A stretch of DNA of 64,000 nt from CAKZYD01 sp039814715 (lineage in GTDB: Bacteria; Pseudomonadota; Alphaproteobacteria; Sphingomonadales; CAKZYD01). Both the position numbers and the translations under genes were made by a program. Below are positions 18,245 through 26,342 of the stretch, piece after piece (positions within the stretch are counted from its first letter, which is position 1; each line of letters begins with the position of its first letter). The notes under the pieces are model-generated. The model saw only the letters and a list, made by a program, of their open reading frames with translations. It ran no database searches and had not been told where the DNA came from. The stretch is taken from the NCBI GenBank assembly GCA_039814715.1, contig JBCCAR010000002.1, positions 124,001-188,000 on the forward strand. Direction: 5' to 3'.

Positions 18245-19435
18245 ATGGCCAGCCGCCTTGCACACAACCCCTTTAGAGTTGAAAACCCCAACTATGGCGA
18301 AGCCCAATCCGCGGCGCTTGATTGGGCTGAAGCGAAGCGTGCCTGCGCGCATCTTCGCTCTTGGCCGGTCTATGAACGCACACCGCTCGTCAACGCGGCA
18401 GCCCTTGCAGATAAACTTGGCGTTGGAAGTATTTGGGTCAAAAATGAAGCGGAGCGCCTGCCGCTAAAGAGCTTTAAATCTCTAGGCGGTGCCTATGCGC
18501 TCGCTGAATACTTGTGCAGCGCGGTTGAGCAAGAAACTGGCGCAAGACCAGATCATGCGACGCTTTTTGAAGGCGCGCTGCGCGATGTGGCGGAACGCTT
18601 CCATGTGACGGCTGCGACGGACGGAAATCATGGCCGCTCCCTTGCTTGGGGCGCGCAGCTGTTTGGGGCAAAGGCAACCATCTTTCTGCCGTCTGGGGTC
18701 AGCGATGAGCGCGCGCAGCCACTGCTTGACTTTGGCGCTGACATCGTGCGCATCAGCGGCAACTATGAAGCAGCGCTGGCAGCCTGCGCTGCACGCGCAG
18801 CCCAGGAAGACTGGGTACACCTTCAAGACACGTCTTTTGGCACCTTCACCGCATCCCACAAACGCATCATGGAGGGTTACACCCTGCTAGCTGCCGAAAT
18901 CATTGAGCAACTGCCAAGCGACGTCCATTTGACGCATAGTTTTCTGCAGGTTGGATGCGGCGGCATGGCAAGTGCGATTACGGCAACCTTCTGGAACCAC
19001 TTTGGTGCGCATGCCATGCCAGCTCCTATCCTCGTTCAGTCGGTGGAGGCTGATCCGCTGGTTCAAACGTTTGAGACAGGCAAGCGGTTTGTTCATACCG
19101 GCGCTCATGACACCCTCATGGTCGGTATTGCGTGCGGAGAGATTGCACCGCTTTGCGAGACCCTGCTCTACCCTGTTGCCCATTCTGCTATCACTGTCGA
19201 TGACGCGGCAGCAGTTGACGTCATGAAAGGCTTTGCAAGCGGGCATTTCGGCGAGGCACCGATGACCGTTGGAGAAACTGGCGCTGCTGGATTGGCGGCC
19301 CTTAAAACCGCGTGCGGCGATGCGGACATGCGGGAGGCGCTTGGCCTAACGAAGGCGTCCCAAGTTCTTGTGATCAACAGCGAAGGCGACACTGCGCCAG
19401 ACACCTACCGAAGGCTCCTTGAAGGCCCGGCTTAA
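18245..19435 (+). CDS. dpaL: 2,3-Diaminopropionate ammonia-lyase
   Basis: 396 residues, a fold-type II PLP enzyme of the YgeX/DpaL family. The PLP lysine is Lys78 in LKSFKSLGGAYA; TDGNHG (125-130) contributes the Asp that in E. coli DpaL lets the enzyme use D-diaminopropionate; the Gly-rich phosphate loop is VGCGGMASAI, and LQDTSF carries a second catalytic Asp. The enzyme turns D- or L-2,3-diaminopropionate into pyruvate and ammonia and can act on D-serine. ATG 18245 follows AAAAAGG. It stands alone, convergent with a TonB receptor only 7 bases away. Its use of D-substrates fits the D-amino-acid theme of the window. Confidence 0.9.
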   Translation: MASRLAHNPFRVENPNYGEAQSAALDWAEAKRACAHLRSWPVYERTPLVNAAALADKLGVGSIWVKNEAERLPLKSFKSLGGAYALAEYLCSAVEQETGARPDHATLFEGALRDVAERFHVTAATDGNHGRSLAWGAQLFGAKATIFLPSGVSDERAQPLLDFGADIVRISGNYEAALAACAARAAQEDWVHLQDTSFGTFTASHKRIMEGYTLLAAEIIEQLPSDVHLTHSFLQVGCGGMASAITATFWNHFGAHAMPAPILVQSVEADPLVQTFETGKRFVHTGAHDTLMVGIACGEIAPLCETLLYPVAHSAITVDDAAAVDVMKGFASGHFGEAPMTVGETGAAGLAALKTACGDADMREALGLTKASQVLVINSEGDTAPDTYRRLLEGPA

Positions 19436-19442
19436 AATACCA

Positions 19443-21389
19443 TCAAAAATCTGCGCCCAGCGAGACTGAAAAACCACGCGGTTCTTCAAAGAAGAAACCG
19501 CCGCTTGAGCTGGCCGTCCAAGAGAAGGTATTCGTCACATTCACAGCGCGCGCACGCAATACCAAGGTTACATCACGTACCTGCCATTGTTTGCGAAATC
19601 CAAGATTGAGGATGGTATAAGGATCAATCGTAAGATCGCCTTGCAAGTCAGCGTTTTGGCGGCCGAGATGCTGCGCGCTCAAATCAAAAGACCAGCCCTG
19701 CGCCCAACCGGGACGATAGTCTAAATCGAGTGTGATGCGTTTGTTCCGGAACTCAATAGGGTCAGGCGACAAAAGTCCAAGATCGATTGGCTCTCCAGAG
19801 AGGGAAGGATCAAAGAAAACGGCGCCTAAAACCATTTGAACGGTTTCTATGATTTGCCCTGCCACGGAGAACTCAAAGCCGCGATTGCGCACGCTGCCCG
19901 CCGGGCCAAAGACGTTATCCGCGTTTAAAGCAAAGAAAGGCTTTTCCAAACTGAAGACACCAGCCACAGCGGTCAGGCCTCCAAAGCGAACACGCGCGCC
20001 CGCATCGGCCTGTTTGGTTTCGATCGCGGCAGGCGCTTGATTGCGATTGACGGCAAATTCTGGCGCAACAGGCCCTTCCTCAAAGCCGCGTACGTAGCCG
20101 CCATAGAGGGTCAGCCACGATGTGACATTGAAAGAAGCGGACGCGTTATAAAGCAAGGGGCTTGCCTCCCCATCTAGGGGCGCATCCCCTATCTCGCCAA
20201 TGCTGCGCTCATAGCGGGTTTTTTGTAGACCAAGGCTTATGGAGCCGACTTCTTTCCACTTTAGATCATAGCCAATACCGCCAGTTATCTGATCAACATC
20301 CTCCCTGGTGCGTGCGCCAAATGCAAACTCAGGCATCGGGAAGAAGAGCGGGTCGTTGATATTCATGGGGCCAAGATCGACGCTCTGCGTCCCACCGAAA
20401 AGTTGCTTGCGTGTTCGGGCCCTGACATTCAGAGACAGCCGATGGAGACGCGGCCCATCCGCAAACCCCTTTTTTGCCCGCGCTTCCATAGATGTGGAGG
20501 CCGAGCGTGTTGGCGGGCCGAAAAAGGCGAATAAATTTGACGCGCCATCTGGCTCAACATCCACAAAGAATTGGCCTGTTTGGGCGGTGTTTTTGGTGAC
20601 TGAGCGGAATACACCGACTTCGAAATCAGCAAAGTCGGTTCTAAAGCGCCCAAGAAGGCCAAGATTGTGGCTATCACTTGCCAACTCAACCCAGTCTTGG
20701 GCGACGTAGAGCTTGCGCTCATCCACCCGCGGCGGCAGGTCTGGCGTTTCAGTGAAATACGAGGCCCAGCGTTGGTTGAGGATAGTCTCATAGAAGTCAG
20801 CAAACACAATGACGTCTGCGCCTGGACCAAGAACAACGCGCGCGTTACCGCCGAAGGAAAACCACTTGTCCGTCGAGCCGTTGCCGCTTGCATTCTTGGT
20901 GTAACCTGCGCCGCCAGCAAACTCGGCCCGCTTGCCCATTGTACGCGCTTGAAAGTCCCCGCTGAGGTTGTATCCGCCATATGGTGTGCGGGCAGCAATA
21001 ACGCTTTGAACTGGATCTTCAGCAACGCTTCTCAGGGAAAAATCGACAATACCGGTTGGGGCTGGCAGGAGATAGCCTTGTGCGGCAAGGCCCGCTCTTA
21101 TGGTGGACCCCGAAATGAGCCTGTCAGAGAATGAGTCTTGGCGGTCGATTGTTAGCCCTTCAACACGAATATTGCCAGCATCTACGGGGCTAAAACCGCG
21201 CACGTTCCTGTTGCTGTAAAGACCAATTGTTTCAGCCCCCACGCTAGCGCCAAACGCATCATCGGCGGTTCGGACAACATTCTCCGCAGCGCGCTGGGCC
21301 CACGCCGCCCCAGGGCTACCCGCCCAAAGGCCAAGCGTGAGGACGGTCACGGCCAGAAAGGATAGGCGCGGGTTAGGACGCGTGTTCAT
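19443..21389 (-). CDS. TonB-dependent receptor with an atypical plug
   Basis: 648 residues from ATG 21389, which overlaps the last 17 bases of the acyl-CoA ligase gene; a signal peptide follows (hydrophobic LSFLAVTVLTLGLWAG, cleavage near AWAQ). The plug lacks the usual IRG..SRNNVLIDG order; instead it has a YSNRNVRGFSPVDAGNIRVE segment and no obvious TonB box. The barrel has alternating beta strands and ends in ...VSLGADF with terminal Phe. Position inside the TetR-ligase operon suggests it takes up the fatty-acid-like substrate activated by that ligase. It is distinct from the siderophore-type receptors elsewhere in the window. Confidence 0.82.
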   Translation of the reverse strand: MNTRPNPRLSFLAVTVLTLGLWAGSPGAAWAQRAAENVVRTADDAFGASVGAETIGLYSNRNVRGFSPVDAGNIRVEGLTIDRQDSFSDRLISGSTIRAGLAAQGYLLPAPTGIVDFSLRSVAEDPVQSVIAARTPYGGYNLSGDFQARTMGKRAEFAGGAGYTKNASGNGSTDKWFSFGGNARVVLGPGADVIVFADFYETILNQRWASYFTETPDLPPRVDERKLYVAQDWVELASDSHNLGLLGRFRTDFADFEVGVFRSVTKNTAQTGQFFVDVEPDGASNLFAFFGPPTRSASTSMEARAKKGFADGPRLHRLSLNVRARTRKQLFGGTQSVDLGPMNINDPLFFPMPEFAFGARTREDVDQITGGIGYDLKWKEVGSISLGLQKTRYERSIGEIGDAPLDGEASPLLYNASASFNVTSWLTLYGGYVRGFEEGPVAPEFAVNRNQAPAAIETKQADAGARVRFGGLTAVAGVFSLEKPFFALNADNVFGPAGSVRNRGFEFSVAGQIIETVQMVLGAVFFDPSLSGEPIDLGLLSPDPIEFRNKRITLDLDYRPGWAQGWSFDLSAQHLGRQNADLQGDLTIDPYTILNLGFRKQWQVRDVTLVLRARAVNVTNTFSWTASSSGGFFFEEPRGFSVSLGADF

Positions 21390-23088
21390 CGATATACTTG
21401 TCTCGCAGTTCCCGCCGTAAAATTTTCCCAACAGGGGAGCGCGGCAAGGCGTCAACGATTTCAATACCAGCGGGGCACTTATAAGCCGTAAGGGAGCTTC
21501 GGCAAAAATCCATGAGCGCTTTAACGTCTAGGGTCGGGTCGCTGCACACAACATAGCCATAAGCACGCTCACCGGCGCTATCATCTGGCACCCCAATCAC
21601 AGCACTTTCAGACACCAAAGGATGCTGGCTTAAGACCGTTTCAATTTCATTGGGATAGACATTAAACCCGCCAACAATCAGCATGTCTTTTTTTCGGTCT
21701 AGGAGCGTAAGGTAGCCATCTTCATCCAATTGGCCAATGTCACCGGTCAGCAACCAGCCGTCATCATCAAAGGCTTGCGGGGCGTCCTCGCCCGCATAAC
21801 CGACCATAAGCTGCGGGCCTTTGGCGCAGACCTCCCCCGGCTCGCCCGGGGCGGCCCAGGTGCCATCTTCTTTCTTGATTTGAATGCGTGTTCCTGGAAC
21901 AGGAAAGCCCACCGTGCCTTCGCGGAAGCGATCATCCCCTGGATTTTGGGTGAGAATAGTGGTCGCTTCAGTCAAACCGTAAGATTCTGATAGTCGGCCC
22001 CCTGTCATCTGTAGCCAGCGTTTCGCTGCCGCCCGGTCAAGCGGGGTCGCACCGGTTAGTGTTATACCAATATTTTTTGCGTGACCCTTAAACCATGACA
22101 GCGTCATGAGATGAACGAAGAGCGTATTTACGCCCGGCAAAATGGTCGGCGCGAAACGCTCAAAAGTCTTGCGAAGGTTATCCAAAGGCCTAGGGCTGGG
22201 GGCCAGGATCAAATGGTAACGCAGCTTCAAGCTAAGCGCCGTCACATAAAGTCCAAACATGTGATAGACCGGCAAAACTAGCAAGATGCGTTGATCAGGC
22301 AGGGCCGCATCCTGCGGGCTGTGGTGTGCGCCTTGGGCAAGGTTTACCATCAACCCACGCAGGGTCAGCTGGGCAGCTTTGGGCGCGCCGGTTGTGCCGC
22401 CGGAATATTGCAGCAGCGCAGGCTGCGTTTCTGGGCAGCTCGCTTGGTAAGCGGCTAAAGCGGCATCATCAGCGGGGACACTTAACTGCGTCTCACTATA
22501 GCGCTGAACTGTTTGCGCAATATCGCTCGGCAGAGCGGATGCCAAACGTTTTACACGGCGCAGCAGAAAGGACAGGGCGACCTTCTTTGTTGGGCTAAAA
22601 TGATCTTCTAAAGACAAAGAGACCACATGCTTAACCTGTGTGGATTTGAGGCACTCCTTAAGCTTTGATGCAAAGAGATCAGACACAAAGAGAACTTGCG
22701 CGTTGCTATCTGCGAGCTGGCGCTGGGCCTCTGGCGGCGTATACAGCGGGTTAAGGTTGGTGAGAACCAGCCCAGCGCGGAGCACGCCAACCATAGCAAC
22801 AACAGTGCTGATGGCATTCGGGCCTTGAACCGCCACAACCGCGCCATCGCTAAGCTTCAGGGCGCCCCGCAGATAAGTTGCGATGCGCCTGCTATGGTCA
22901 TCGAAGGCGGCGAAATCCAGCGTGGTCGACCAGCCATTGGGAAGTGATGTGCTGAGAAAGGGCGCACCTGGGCGCTGCGCCGCAGCAGCCTGAATGATCT
23001 CTTCAAATCGCTCACCCGGCTCGGGCGCGCTATCAAACGCCTTCGCCGCATCATCATAAAGTTTTGTCCAGGGGTAGGTTGTCTCCAT
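21373..23088 (-). CDS. Long-chain fatty-acid-CoA ligase (FadD-like, AMP-binding)
   Basis: 571 residues. The ANL motifs are complete: the P-loop LLQYSGGTTGAPKAA (about 225-239), YGLTEATT, GWLLTGDIGQLDEDGYLTLL with the ATP ribose Asp, and the hinge DRKKDMLIVGGFNVYP. It should activate a medium- or long-chain acid through an acyl-adenylate to acyl-CoA. It lies between TetR (23098, 9 bases away) and the TonB receptor, in one transcription unit, and faces a divergent beta-oxidation operon. Uptake, activation and oxidation of an acyl substrate are thus grouped under one regulator. Confidence 0.92.
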   Translation of the reverse strand: METTYPWTKLYDDAAKAFDSAPEPGERFEEIIQAAAAQRPGAPFLSTSLPNGWSTTLDFAAFDDHSRRIATYLRGALKLSDGAVVAVQGPNAISTVVAMVGVLRAGLVLTNLNPLYTPPEAQRQLADSNAQVLFVSDLFASKLKECLKSTQVKHVVSLSLEDHFSPTKKVALSFLLRRVKRLASALPSDIAQTVQRYSETQLSVPADDAALAAYQASCPETQPALLQYSGGTTGAPKAAQLTLRGLMVNLAQGAHHSPQDAALPDQRILLVLPVYHMFGLYVTALSLKLRYHLILAPSPRPLDNLRKTFERFAPTILPGVNTLFVHLMTLSWFKGHAKNIGITLTGATPLDRAAAKRWLQMTGGRLSESYGLTEATTILTQNPGDDRFREGTVGFPVPGTRIQIKKEDGTWAAPGEPGEVCAKGPQLMVGYAGEDAPQAFDDDGWLLTGDIGQLDEDGYLTLLDRKKDMLIVGGFNVYPNEIETVLSQHPLVSESAVIGVPDDSAGERAYGYVVCSDPTLDVKALMDFCRSSLTAYKCPAGIEIVDALPRSPVGKILRRELRDKYIDEHAS

Positions 23089-23097
23089 TGGCTCGCC

Positions 23098-23781
23098 CTA
23101 TGCCTCCAATGGCCACCACTTTGGCTTCGGCGGTGGTCCTTCAGATTCTGTTCGTGGTTCAATATAGCGATCCACCAAATCGATCCACTTGCCGATATAA
23201 TGCTCAAACAGGGACGGATCGCGCACGATGGAGCGATCGAGCAACATGCCGCGCAGCTGCCATTGGGTAAGGAAAAAGATGTCTTCTACAGCCATGGGAG
23301 CGCCGGGTTTGGTTTGGAAATAATGCTGAGCTGCAAGCGCGTAGAGATCGCGCACCTTTGCCATGAGGTCATGCAGCTGGCGTGCAAGTTCATCATCTGT
23401 GCGTGCTGCAATCATGAGTTCTAAGACAACCGCGCCGTCTTTGCTTAAAAAAACATCCTTCCACAAAGACCGCACCAAAGAGGCAAGCCGGTCTTCATCC
23501 TTACGAACAGAGCGGCTGACCCGGCCGAGCCGTTTGAAGATCGTTAGCATGAGCCGTTCAGCGGCGGCTTGGATGAGGGCCGCCTTGGATTCAAAATGAT
23601 GCAAATGCGCGCCGCGAGAGACTTTCGCTTCGGCAACAATACGGGAAATGCTTGTAGCGGCATAGCCATCACGCTCCAGGCAAGTGATGGTTGCATCCAA
23701 TAGCCTCGCACGCATCTCGCGCGTGCGCTCCTCCTGCCGTCGGCGTGCAGGCAATTGCGCACTATCTTGTGTCATACTCAC
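23098..23781 (-). CDS. TetR/AcrR-family transcriptional regulator
   Basis: 227 residues. The N-terminal HTH spans roughly residues 22-68 with TSISRIVAEAKVSRG then HLHHFESKAALI, the standard TetR DNA-binding pattern; here the usual Y is replaced in the HLHHF turn. The C-terminal helical domain would bind the inducer, probably an acyl-CoA given the neighbours. It heads the operon containing the ligase and receptor and diverges from the acyl-CoA dehydrogenase operon. The space between them holds a perfect palindrome that is the natural operator. An alternative start is ATG 23775. Confidence 0.9.
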   Translation of the reverse strand: MSMTQDSAQLPARRRQEERTREMRARLLDATITCLERDGYAATSISRIVAEAKVSRGAHLHHFESKAALIQAAAERLMLTIFKRLGRVSRSVRKDEDRLASLVRSLWKDVFLSKDGAVVLELMIAARTDDELARQLHDLMAKVRDLYALAAQHYFQTKPGAPMAVEDIFFLTQWQLRGMLLDRSIVRDPSLFEHYIGKWIDLVDRYIEPRTESEGPPPKPKWWPLEA

Positions 23782-23876
23782 GCTGATTTACCTTCCCCAG
23801 CTCTACAGGTAACGCGCCCTTGCTACAGCGCCAACAGTCGTTTCGGAAAAAGAAACTACATCGGCCTTTCACCAAA

Positions 23877-23904
23877 CATTTACAGTACGTATTGCATGTA
23901 AATG
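23877..23904. promoter_or_regulatory. Candidate TetR operator of the fatty-acid divergon
   Basis: CATTTACA (23877-23884) and TGTAAATG (23897-23904) are perfect 8-base inverted arms with a 12-base spacer, within the intergenic region between TetR (start 23781) and acyl-CoA dehydrogenase (start 23958). The right half, ACGTATTGCATGTAAATG at 23887-23904, matches 42641-42658 (ahead of another TonB receptor) at 16 of 18 bases. Confidence 0.65.
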
Positions 23905-23957
23905 TGATTGTGTATAGCGTCCCCTCAGAGTGAAGCGAAATTGGAGTATATTACAGC

Positions 23958-25097
23958 GTGATCCCTCGTACGATTTTCTCATCGGACCATGAAATGTTCC
24001 GAGACAGTTTTAAGAAGTTCATTGCCCAAGAAATTACCCCCTATCATGATGCCTGGGAAGAAGCGCAGCAGGTTGACCGTAGCCTCTGGACCAAAGCTGG
24101 CGAACAAGGCTTCCTTTGCACGTCTCTGGCGGAAGAACATGGCGGCGTTGGTGCAGACCGGCTTTATAGCGCTATTATTTTGGAGGAACTGTCCTACGCT
24201 GGCGCGACCGGGCCTGGCTTTAGCCTGCATTCCGACATTGTTGCACCCTACATCAACAACTATGGCCAACCGGAGCTGAAAGAGCGGTTCCTGCCGAAAA
24301 TGGCAACGGGCGAAATGATTGGTGCAATTGCCATGACAGAGCCTGGTACAGGCTCAGATTTGCAAGCCGTTAAAACCACAGCGGTTGAGGATGGCGATGA
24401 TTTCATCCTCAACGGCTCCAAAACCTTCATCACCAATGGGTATATGTGCGATTTCGTGATCGTAGTTGCGAAAACTGGCGACCCCAAAGGTGGTGCAGAC
24501 CAGATGTCGCTGATTATCGTGGAAGCAGACCGGGACGGCTTCACCAAAGAAAAGCCGCTGAAAAAGGTCGGCATGAAGGCCCAGGATACCTGCGTGCTGC
24601 ACTTTGATAATGTCCGCGTACCTAAAACGAATATTCTCGGCGGGCCAAATATGGCTTTCATCATGCTCATGAGCGAGCTCGCCTGGGAACGGCTCATGAT
24701 CGCTATTGGCTGCGTTGCGGGCGCGCAGTTCGCTCTCGATGAAGCCGTTAAATATTCCAAAGAGCGCGAAGCCTTCGGGCGGCCCTTGAGCAAGTTTCAA
24801 AATACCAAATTCAAGCTGGCTGAGATGAAGACAAAAGTCTCCATGGCCCGTGTGTTTGTTGATCGTTGCATGGAGCTAGAGCTTGAGAAGAAGCTGGATG
24901 TGGATGATGCTGCCGCTGCAAAATATTGGACCAGCGAGCTGCTGTGCGACGTGGTTGATGAAGCCGTCCAAATCCACGGTGGCTATGGCTATATGTGGGA
25001 ATACCCCATCGCCCGCGCCTATGCCGATGCACGCGTTCAGCGCATTTACGGCGGCACCTCAGAAATCATGAAAGAAATCATTTCACGCGGCATGTAA
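23958..25097 (+). CDS. Acyl-CoA dehydrogenase, long-chain/isovaleryl type
   Basis: 379 residues from GTG 23958 (GGAG 11 bases upstream); the N terminus RTIFSSDHEMFRDS is normal for the family. FAD and substrate motifs are AMTEPGTGSDLQAV (125-138) and the C-terminal RIYGGTSEIM. The Glu found in medium-chain enzymes (YEGT) is Gly here, while Glu244 in ELAWERLMIA is at the helix-G position used as base by long-chain and isovaleryl-CoA dehydrogenases. It should introduce the alpha-beta double bond in a long or branched acyl-CoA. It is first gene of an operon with thiolase and FadB/J-like protein, divergent from TetR. Confidence 0.93.
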   Translation: MIPRTIFSSDHEMFRDSFKKFIAQEITPYHDAWEEAQQVDRSLWTKAGEQGFLCTSLAEEHGGVGADRLYSAIILEELSYAGATGPGFSLHSDIVAPYINNYGQPELKERFLPKMATGEMIGAIAMTEPGTGSDLQAVKTTAVEDGDDFILNGSKTFITNGYMCDFVIVVAKTGDPKGGADQMSLIIVEADRDGFTKEKPLKKVGMKAQDTCVLHFDNVRVPKTNILGGPNMAFIMLMSELAWERLMIAIGCVAGAQFALDEAVKYSKEREAFGRPLSKFQNTKFKLAEMKTKVSMARVFVDRCMELELEKKLDVDDAAAAKYWTSELLCDVVDEAVQIHGGYGYMWEYPIARAYADARVQRIYGGTSEIMKEIISRGM

Positions 25098-25121
25098 GCA
25101 GCGGCGAAGAGGAGAAAACAA

Positions 25122-26330
25122 ATGCAAGACGCTTATATTTTTGACGCCGTGCGCACCCCGCGCGGCAAAGGCAAAAAAGACGGCGCACTAGTCGAAGTCG
25201 CCCCAACGGAAATGTCGGTTCAAATACTGGAAGGCCTTCGCGACCGCAGCGAACTTGATACCGCTCTCGTGGATGATATCGTGTGGGGCATTGTCGAACC
25301 CATTGGCGAGCAAGGCGGTAATGTACCCCGGACGGCAGCCATTCAGGCAGGTTATGACGAGCGCGTGGGCGGCATGCAGGTCAACCGCTTTTGCTCTTCT
25401 GGCCTTGAAGCCTGCAATGTGGCGGCAGCGCGCGTGATGTCTGGTGCATCAGACTTTGTGATCGGCGGCGGCGTCGAATGCATGAGCCGCGTGACCATTG
25501 GCGATAGTGGTATGCCGCTTGCCGCAGACCCGCTGCTTTCCATCCCTAACTATTTCGTCCCACAGGGGATCGCAGCTGATTTGGTTGCCACAAAATATGG
25601 CTACAACCGGGCTGACCTTGATGCGTATGCGGTTGAAAGCCAAAAACGCGCGAAGCAGAGCTGGGATGAAGGCCGGTTTGATAAATCGATCCTGCCTGTT
25701 ACCGATGACAACGGCCTGATCATGCTCGACCATGATGAGTTCATGCGGCCTGATACCAACATGCAGTCGCTTGGCAGTCTTGCGCCATCTTTTGCCATGA
25801 TGGGCGACTTTGCTGGCTTTAATGATGTGGCCAAGCAGCGCTATCCGGAAGTCGAAAAATTGGAATATTTCCACCATGCGGGTAACTCCTCAGGCATCGT
25901 CGATGGCGCCGCGGCCGTTCTGATCGGCAGCAAAGCCGGCGGCGAGAAAGCGGACCTAAAGCCGCGCGCGCGCATTAAGGCGTTTGCCTCCATCGGCTCA
26001 GAACCCACAATCATGCTCACCGGTCCAGCTGAAGCGACCAACCGTCTGTTTGAACGCACCGGCATGACCGCTGGCGACATTGATCTTTGGGAGCTGAATG
26101 AAGCCTTCGCAGCCGTAGTCCTGCGCTATATGGACCAGCTGAACATCGCCCATGACGATATTAACGTGAACGGCGGGGCCATCGCTATGGGCCATCCGCT
26201 TGGCGCGACGGGCGCTATGATCCTGGGTACGGCGCTCGATGAACTGGAACGCACCGATAAAGAAACAGCCCTGGTGACGCTGTGCATCGGCAGCGGCATG
26301 GGCATCGCCACTGTGATCGAGCGGGTTTGA
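25122..26330 (+). CDS. Acetyl-CoA C-acyltransferase (thiolase)
   Basis: 402 residues. Thiolase motifs are complete: nucleophilic Cys91 in NRFCSSGLEACN, His358 in GGAIAMGHPLGATGA and Cys388 in TLCIGSGMG. Cleavage of 3-ketoacyl-CoA in the last beta-oxidation step is the expected role. AGAGGAG precedes ATG 25122, 24 bases after the dehydrogenase stop; 12 bases separate it from the downstream multifunctional gene. The operon order dehydrogenase, thiolase, hydratase-dehydrogenase is a complete beta-oxidation cycle. Confidence 0.94.
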   Translation: MQDAYIFDAVRTPRGKGKKDGALVEVAPTEMSVQILEGLRDRSELDTALVDDIVWGIVEPIGEQGGNVPRTAAIQAGYDERVGGMQVNRFCSSGLEACNVAAARVMSGASDFVIGGGVECMSRVTIGDSGMPLAADPLLSIPNYFVPQGIAADLVATKYGYNRADLDAYAVESQKRAKQSWDEGRFDKSILPVTDDNGLIMLDHDEFMRPDTNMQSLGSLAPSFAMMGDFAGFNDVAKQRYPEVEKLEYFHHAGNSSGIVDGAAAVLIGSKAGGEKADLKPRARIKAFASIGSEPTIMLTGPAEATNRLFERTGMTAGDIDLWELNEAFAAVVLRYMDQLNIAHDDINVNGGAIAMGHPLGATGAMILGTALDELERTDKETALVTLCIGSGMGIATVIERV

Positions 26331-26342
26331 GGAGACATAGAC

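Noticed and set aside
18068..18352. 94-codon minus-strand frame
   Set aside because: It overlaps the start of the ammonia-lyase and its composition reflects the complementary strand of that gene.
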